NCBI GenBank assembly: GCA_002366675.1
Contig: DFBO01000136.1
Location: 5,528 to 17,365, forward strand
DNA length: 11,838 nt
Direction of reading: 5' to 3'
From: Flavobacteriaceae bacterium UBA3078
GTDB lineage: Bacteria; Bacteroidota; Bacteroidia; Flavobacteriales; Flavobacteriaceae
Shown here: positions 7,025-11,838 of the stretch, piece after piece
Layout of the letters: the number at the start of each line of letters is the position of its first letter
Numbering within the stretch: position 1 is the stretch's first letter
Translations under genes and position numbers: made by a program
The notes under the pieces: generated by a model
Told to the model about the DNA's origin: nothing
Seen by the model: the letters and a program-made list of their open reading frames with translations, nothing else
The model's database searches: none

Positions 7025-7033
7025 TTGTGTTAT

Positions 7034-8632
7034 TTATTTACCTTTTAATAGATTAATACTTACTGTTGCTAAATTAGTCTCAGGAAATCTTGAAAAATAG
7101 CGTTCATCTGGTTCTAAACCAGCTTCTTTAGCAATGTTTTTAAAAACATCTACTTCTAGAATATATTGGTCGCTAAAACCATGTGTGCCATCGTAAGCAG
7201 TTGCAGCAGTTTTTCCAAGATTATTTGCTGATAATTCTGGGTTTATTGTGTGTAACTCAATTATCAATAAACCAAATTGTTCTACATAAGGTTTCCATTT
7301 TTGTAGATGTTCTAAAAGGGAATCTTCAATCAAATTATTATTTAATCTTTTTCCTTGAGATGCATAAGCTCCAGTTGAGTTACTAATTCTACTAGTTGTA
7401 GTTTTTGGTTTTTCCCAAATACGATTATGGTCTAGAAACGTTCTTACATTCAATAAATCTTTCAAGTCTATATTATAATCTTCGTTCAAGTCTTTTGCTA
7501 ATAAATCTGGTCTGCCAATATCTCCCCAAATAACTTTTGCCCAGATATCTGCTTTAATTAAATTGGCTCTTGTTACTTTTAAAGCTGCTTGATTAAAATC
7601 TGCTCCAACCAATAATAACGGATGTTCTTCAAGCATTTTACCTCTAGATGTTTGGTGTTCAATTACATCGAAAATATGTTGGATAAAAGCGCCATTACCA
7701 CAACCCATATCTAAAATACCTTTAGGTTGTTCGTCTATGGGTTTATTAAATAACTCAATGACTACTTGATCTATAACTTTAAAGTAAGTAGTGTGTGCTC
7801 CACCTGAACCCCAAACATTCATTTCACGATGAACGTGTTTTTCTGTTTCATTAGGTGTCTCCGTTTTTAGAATTAATGGGTTGCCAAATAATAAATCGTC
7901 TAGAGCTAAGAATGTTGGTAAATACGAAACTGTTACACCATAAGCTGAAGCTCGTTTCGCAAAAAACAATCCCTCATCTGTAAATTGATAGGTATTTTTC
8001 TTCTTTTTAAACCATCCTAAATATGTGAAGAAATCAAGGATTTTCTTGAAACTTTCTGGGTTTTTATGATATTCTTCAGCTGTAAAAGATGCTTCCATAA
8101 AATATTTATGGAATAAGCCATTAACACCAAGCAGCACAATTATTGGAGCTACTATGCATCCTTCTATATGTTTTAAAATTTGTTGTTCTATTTCAGTGTT
8201 ATTAGTTAAGCCAAAACTCTTTTCAAATTTTTTAAAAATACGTTCTAAAGCTATAAAGGCATCGCTACCAATTCGTTCTTCAGGAAAAGTAACAGAATAA
8301 TTGAGGAGTTTTACGGCATCTTCGTATAAAGGAACAAGTTTAAAAGCTTCATGACTGTTTTTATTTATTTCATATGAAATTGAATCTGAACGATTATCAA
8401 TATGCAGAATAAGCCATCCTTGAGAACATAATATCCTTAATGCCACATTTAAATAGCCTTCATTGGCTTTAAAATGGGAAGCTAAATCTTTTATAAAGAC
8501 TTTTTTATTTTTTAGTAAGTAATCAAAAATACCTTTCTTGTGAAGTGAATATGCTGTAGTTGCTGTTGCTAAACCGTCTAGATGTCTGAAAATGGAACTA
8601 CGAAGTTGTACTTTATCTTGCTTTGTTAACAT
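7034..8632 (-). CDS. Class I SAM-dependent methyltransferase with two N-terminal winged-helix-like domains
   Basis: A 532-residue cytoplasmic enzyme. The SAM-binding Rossmann domain is in the C-terminal half: motif I ILDMGCGNGAF (306-316), acidic Asp345 in VGADFNQ, and WGDIGRPDLL (369-378). The C-terminal half also carries VRTFLDHNRIWEKP (396-409) and YDGTHGFSDQY (480-490), probably substrate-side. The N-terminal half holds two similar helical units, HLDG...GWL (17-74) and HIEG...GWF (155-208), each followed by a wing-like strand (87-98 and 214-226). These resemble the winged-helix dimerisation domains of O-methyltransferases. The arrangement reminds me of AprA-like methyltransferases associated with polyketide enzymes, but no polyketide genes are here. 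The acceptor is unknown. It is the first gene of a four-gene group. Its ATG lies only 12 nt past the end of the terminator T tract of the peroxidase gene. Confidence 0.85.
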   Translation of the reverse strand: MLTKQDKVQLRSSIFRHLDGLATATTAYSLHKKGIFDYLLKNKKVFIKDLASHFKANEGYLNVALRILCSQGWLILHIDNRSDSISYEINKNSHEAFKLVPLYEDAVKLLNYSVTFPEERIGSDAFIALERIFKKFEKSFGLTNNTEIEQQILKHIEGCIVAPIIVLLGVNGLFHKYFMEASFTAEEYHKNPESFKKILDFFTYLGWFKKKKNTYQFTDEGLFFAKRASAYGVTVSYLPTFLALDDLLFGNPLILKTETPNETEKHVHREMNVWGSGGAHTTYFKVIDQVVIELFNKPIDEQPKGILDMGCGNGAFIQHIFDVIEHQTSRGKMLEEHPLLLVGADFNQAALKVTRANLIKADIWAKVIWGDIGRPDLLAKDLNEDYNIDLKDLLNVRTFLDHNRIWEKPKTTTSRISNSTGAYASQGKRLNNNLIEDSLLEHLQKWKPYVEQFGLLIIELHTINPELSANNLGKTAATAYDGTHGFSDQYILEVDVFKNIAKEAGLEPDERYFSRFPETNLATVSINLLKGK

Positions 8633-8644
8633 GTTTAAAGATAT

Positions 8645-8677
8645 AAAAAAAGCGCTTACTTGAGTAAGCGCTTTTTT
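8645..8677 (-). terminator. Rho-independent terminator after the cytochrome c peroxidase gene
   Basis: Stem GCGCTTAC (8652-8659), loop TTGA, GTAAGCGC (8664-8671), with seven A (8645-8651) and six T (8672-8677) extending the stem. On the - strand the U tract follows the hairpin directly, 18 bp after the peroxidase stop (8695). The symmetric A/T flanks could also stop + strand read-through, but no + strand gene lies upstream within 2.8 kb. It ends 12 nt before the methyltransferase ATG. Confidence 0.9.
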
Positions 8678-8694
8678 AAAATAGATTTGAAATA

Positions 8695-9870
8695 TTAATC
8701 AATAAACGGATTACTCCATTTTTCATTATTATATACATCATTACCAGCTAAAGTTGTAATAAATGAAATTAGTGCATCTCTTTCAACTGGAGTCATATTT
8801 AATTGTTGACCAATTCCGTTTGGTGTTAGTCTTGGGTCTAAATTTGTATTTCCAGTTGGATTAATTTGATCATAATGAGTTAATACTGTTTCAAAATTAT
8901 TTGAAACACCAATATGCATAAATGGTCCGTTACTCGTACCATCTTGTTTTACAACATCTCTTAAACTTGGAGCTCTTGTAACAGTTAAGTCGGTTCCAAT
9001 GCCATTAGAATTACCAATAACTCCATTATTTAAGGAGTTTGGATCAATATCGAATTCAGGTGCTTGATGACAACCAATACAGCCAACTCCACCATTTACT
9101 CTACTTCCTGAAGCATCAAAAACTGGTGGTTGAATGAATAAACCTTTGCCAAGATTTTCTTGAGATGAAAAGTTAGGAAATGGTTGTACATCGTTATTTA
9201 CTAGTATTCTTCCATTGTCATACTTACTATCAAAAGATTGAATGCTTCTTACAAATTGAGCTAGTGCTTGTTGAATTTTAGTTTCTGTTATTTCTGAAGA
9301 ACCAAAAGCAAATGAGAATAATTCAGGATAATATTCGATGGTATTTAATTTAATAATCAAATCATTAAAATTTAAATCTCCATTTTCACCACTAAATCCC
9401 ATTTCAATATGATCTTGTATTGGCATAGTTGTTTGATCTTCAAGTGAATTTGCACGTTCATCCCAAAAGAATTTATTTTCAATTGCAAAACGAGAATTTA
9501 TTAAACGCATGGAATGTCTTGGTGTTTGTCCATTGATACCTTGACTAACATTGTTAGCATCTCCAAATGCATTAGCTTGATTATGACAACTTGCACAGGA
9601 CACCGAATTACTAGTAGATAAGTTCGTGTCATAAAATAAGACTCTCCCTAAAGTAGCTCCTTCATTGGTAATACTATTGTTTCCAGGCGTATTGTCTTTT
9701 GTAATATAAACAGGAATATATTGATCTGAATAATTAGGTAATGCGCTAAAATTAATGCTGAAATAATCAGATAAATCTAAAGAGCTAGGTTGATTTTGAA
9801 TATCTATCGCATCATCATTGTTGCATGAAACAACAAACAGAAGGCAGGTTAAAAAAAATAATCCTCTCAT
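8695..9870 (-). CDS. Di-heme cytochrome c peroxidase, lipoprotein (CcpA/MauG family)
   Basis: A 391-residue exported di-heme protein that should reduce hydrogen peroxide with electrons from a c-type cytochrome. Residues 1-16 form an SPII signal with lipobox VVSC (Cys16). Two CxxCH heme sites are present: Cys92-Cys95-His96 (CASCH) in the N-terminal domain and Cys264-Cys267-His268 (CIGCH) in the C-terminal domain. Other family landmarks: GRVLFYDTNLS (75-85), FFWDERANSLEDQ (134-146), PIQDHIEMGF (150-159), RAPSLRDV (299-306), PFMHIG (316-321) and the terminal KWSNPF. Met318 is a candidate distal ligand of the high-potential heme. Length is typical. MauG-type enzymes share the fold, but no mau genes are nearby. 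It is 69 bp downstream of the E1 gene on the same strand; I see no clear promoter or terminator in that gap. Confidence 0.92.
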   Translation of the reverse strand: MRGLFFLTCLLFVVSCNNDDAIDIQNQPSSLDLSDYFSINFSALPNYSDQYIPVYITKDNTPGNNSITNEGATLGRVLFYDTNLSTSNSVSCASCHNQANAFGDANNVSQGINGQTPRHSMRLINSRFAIENKFFWDERANSLEDQTTMPIQDHIEMGFSGENGDLNFNDLIIKLNTIEYYPELFSFAFGSSEITETKIQQALAQFVRSIQSFDSKYDNGRILVNNDVQPFPNFSSQENLGKGLFIQPPVFDASGSRVNGGVGCIGCHQAPEFDIDPNSLNNGVIGNSNGIGTDLTVTRAPSLRDVVKQDGTSNGPFMHIGVSNNFETVLTHYDQINPTGNTNLDPRLTPNGIGQQLNMTPVERDALISFITTLAGNDVYNNEKWSNPFID

Positions 9871-9939
9871 TTAATAGTTAGTTTAAGGTTAGATTCCTTA
9901 GACTATCTAGAAAACAAAAGGTTTAATCTATAAAAGCAA

Positions 9940-11838
9940 TTATCTTAATTTCGGATAATCTGTAGGGTTTGAATCGTGCATTACATTGTAAACAGCTTCA
10001 AACACATCTTCAACTGAAGGTTTAGAGAAATAATCACCATCTGTTCCGTATGCAGGCCTATGTTGTTGTGCTGCAAGTGTTTGTGGCTTGCTATCTAAAT
10101 GTGTATATGCATTTTGATTGTTTAAAACTTCATTTAAAATAAATGCCGAAGCTCCTCCAGGAACATCTTCATCAATCACCATCAAACGATTTGTTTTAGC
10201 CACACTATTTACGATGCCATGATTTAAATCGAATGGTAATAAGGATTGAATATCTATAATTTCAGCATCAATACCTACTTCTTGCAATTCTTTAGCAGCT
10301 TGTTCTATAATTCTTAAGGTAGATCCATAAGAAACCAATGTAATATCATTTCCTTCTCTAATGGTTTCAACAACTCCTAAAGGTGTTTTAAACTCACCAA
10401 TATTGCTTGGCATTTTTTCTTTTAGTCTGTAGCCATTTAAACACTCCACAATTAAAGCAGGTTCATCACTTTCTAATAACGTGTTATAAAAACCAGCAGC
10501 TTTGGTCATGTTTCTTGGAACCAATACATGAATACCACGAATTAAGTTAATAACGCCTCCCATTTGAGAGCCAGAATGCCAAATACCTTCCAATCTATGT
10601 CCACGAGTTCTAATAATTAATGGTGCTTTTTGGCGACCATTCGTTCTATATTGAAGGGTTGCTAAATCATCGCTCATTATTTGAAGCGCATATAATATAT
10701 AATCTAAATATTGGATTTCAGCAATTGGACGTAAGCCTCTTAAAGCCATACCAATACCTTGTCCAAGAATTGTAGCTTCACGAATACCAACGTCTGATAC
10801 ACGAAGTTCGCCATACTTTTCTTGCATGCCTTCTAAGCCTTGATTCACATCTCCAATATGTCCAGCATCTTCACCAAAAACTAGCACTTCTGGATATTTG
10901 CTAAAAAGTGCATCGAAGTTATCTCTAATCACTAATCTGGCATCAACTTCTTCGCTACTATCGTTATAAGTTGGTTTGACTTCTTGAATGTTTAAAGCCG
11001 ATTTAGGAGATTGACTATATAAATGCGAACTGTATTTAGGTTGAATTTTTTCTATATATGAATTAATCCAATTAACTAACTGATTTTTTTCTGAAGACGT
11101 TTCGCTAACAACATAACGTAATATTTTTCTAGCAGTAGAAAGAATGTCTTTTCTAATAGGCTCGTTAATATCAGCTAAATCGTTTTTAAGTTTTGCAATA
11201 AACACCTTGTTATCGCTAGAATTTGCAACATTTTCTAAAATACTTAGAAGTTCTTGTTGCTCTTGTTTTAGAGGTTGAACAAAAGCAGTCCAAGCAGCTT
11301 TTTTACCATCTCGAACCTCTCTTTTTATGCTGTTTTCAATCTCTTTTAATTCGTCGTCTGTTGCCATACCATTAGCAATCATCCATTCGCGAAGCTTCAC
11401 ATTACAATCGTATTCAGCTTCCCAAGCCAAACGATCAGCATCTTTATAACGTTCATGAGAACCAGATGTTGAATGACCTTGTGGTTGCGTTAATTCGTTA
11501 ACATGAATTAAAACAGGTACATGTTCTTCTCTAGCTATTTTTGAAGCTGTTTGATAAGTTTCTATTAAAGCTGGATAATCCCAACCGTTTACACGAAGAA
11601 TTTCGTAACCTTTATTATTTTCGTCTCGTTGAAATCCTTTTAGAATTTCAGAGATATTTTCTTTTGTTGTTTGATGTCTTGCATGTACCGAAATACCATA
11701 TTCATCGTCCCAAACACTCATAACCATTGGCACTTGTAAAACTCCTGCAGCATTAATGGTTTCAAAAAATAAACCTTCACTTGTACTTGCATTTCCAATA
11801 GTTCCCCAAGCAACTTCATTTCCTTTTTTAGAAAAATT
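9940..11838 (-). CDS. Fused alpha/beta E1 component of a 2-oxoacid (branched-chain type) dehydrogenase, 5' end outside window
   Basis: The frame stays open to the right edge, so the visible 632 residues lack the N-terminus; the GTG at 11733 is an internal Val codon. This TPP-dependent enzyme decarboxylates a 2-oxoacid and passes the acyl group to the lipoyl E2. The E1 alpha part shows the TPP/Mg motif as GNASTSEG (15-22 of the part present), WDDEYG (43-48), and the phosphorylation-loop-like GHSTSGSHERYKD (about 121-133). A helical linker (about 190-296) joins it to the E1 beta part (about 297-632): VFGEDAG with the cofactor-activating Glu323, a transketolase-pyrimidine domain, and a C-terminal transketolase domain with LVSYGST and DEDVPGG. 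Branched-chain 2-oxoacids are the likely substrate by family resemblance, but pyruvate cannot be excluded. No E2 or E3 gene is in view. Confidence 0.93.
   Translation of the reverse strand, partial: NFSKKGNEVAWGTIGNASTSEGLFFETINAAGVLQVPMVMSVWDDEYGISVHARHQTTKENISEILKGFQRDENNKGYEILRVNGWDYPALIETYQTASKIAREEHVPVLIHVNELTQPQGHSTSGSHERYKDADRLAWEAEYDCNVKLREWMIANGMATDDELKEIENSIKREVRDGKKAAWTAFVQPLKQEQQELLSILENVANSSDNKVFIAKLKNDLADINEPIRKDILSTARKILRYVVSETSSEKNQLVNWINSYIEKIQPKYSSHLYSQSPKSALNIQEVKPTYNDSSEEVDARLVIRDNFDALFSKYPEVLVFGEDAGHIGDVNQGLEGMQEKYGELRVSDVGIREATILGQGIGMALRGLRPIAEIQYLDYILYALQIMSDDLATLQYRTNGRQKAPLIIRTRGHRLEGIWHSGSQMGGVINLIRGIHVLVPRNMTKAAGFYNTLLESDEPALIVECLNGYRLKEKMPSNIGEFKTPLGVVETIREGNDITLVSYGSTLRIIEQAAKELQEVGIDAEIIDIQSLLPFDLNHGIVNSVAKTNRLMVIDEDVPGGASAFILNEVLNNQNAYTHLDSKPQTLAAQQHRPAYGTDGDYFSKPSVEDVFEAVYNVMHDSNPTDYPKLR

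Noticed and set aside
7034..8632. Polyketide or natural-product cluster, suggested by the AprA-like methyltransferase look.
   Set aside because: No ketosynthase, carrier protein, NRPS or tailoring genes are in the window; the neighbours are small DUF proteins and housekeeping genes.
9871..9939. Promoter for the peroxidase gene (TTTG and a TAACCTTA box on the - strand) and a small TAAGG/CCTTA hairpin.
   Set aside because: The -7 box mismatches the consensus at two key positions, the spacer is 23 nt, and the hairpin has five pairs; too weak to list as a feature.
11541..11723. Small + strand open frame within the E1 gene.
   Set aside because: It lies fully antisense to a strongly conserved enzyme region and has no independent support.

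Overview
The window looks like an ordinary stretch of chromosome from a marine-type member of the Flavobacteriaceae (Bacteroidota). The DNA is strongly AT-rich. Starts mostly lack Shine-Dalgarno sequences. Several intergenic spaces carry the Bacteroidota promoter -7 element TAnnTTTG, one of them with a well-spaced TTTG -33 element. There are three SPII lipoproteins with short N-terminal signals. The protein versions (fused alpha/beta 2-oxoacid dehydrogenase E1, HolA and UvrD/PcrA with a C-terminal Tudor-like domain) are of the kind I associate with flavobacteria. The genus assignment is from memory of family sequences, not from a search. I see no tRNA, rRNA, insertion sequence, CRISPR, phage gene or attachment site, and no gene-free stretch longer than about 125 bp.

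Layout. 1-705 (+): 3' end of a UvrD/PcrA helicase. 709-1581 (-): lipoprotein alpha/beta-hydrolase, convergent with the helicase across 3 bp, with a hairpin buried in its last codons. 1636-2256 (+): YciO/YrdC-type protein, divergent from the hydrolase. 2282-2315: strong bidirectional terminator. 2335-3174 (-): OmpA/MotB-like lipoprotein. 3269-4701 (-): two-gene operon, a stand-alone HsdR_N/PD-(D/E)xK protein overlapping a family 2 glycosyltransferase by ATGA. 4702-4825: divergent control region with a clear Bacteroidota promoter. 4826-5830 (+): holA, DNA polymerase III delta, with a TTG start. 5871-8632 (-): four closely packed genes, transcribed as methyltransferase, DUF202 membrane protein, unknown helical protein, DUF2200 protein. 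8645-8677: strong terminator. 8695-9870 (-): lipoprotein di-heme cytochrome c peroxidase. 9940-11838 (-): fused E1 alpha/beta of a branched-chain-type 2-oxoacid dehydrogenase, running off the right edge.

How it fits together. These are mostly independent housekeeping transcription units: replication and repair (helicase, HolA), TsaC/YciO-type nucleotide chemistry, envelope (OmpA-like protein, glycosyltransferase, lipoproteins), central catabolism (E1) and peroxide defence (peroxidase). I did not find a recognisable new defence or mobile system. The points most worth a second look are: the four-gene operon of a duplicated-winged-helix methyltransferase with three poorly characterised proteins, whose start codon sits directly behind a terminator; the reciprocal Asp/Asn exchange at the predicted Mg-TPP ligands of the E1; the loss of the KxR/SxN residues in the YciO-like protein; and the lone nuclease-fold gene translationally coupled to a glycosyltransferase.
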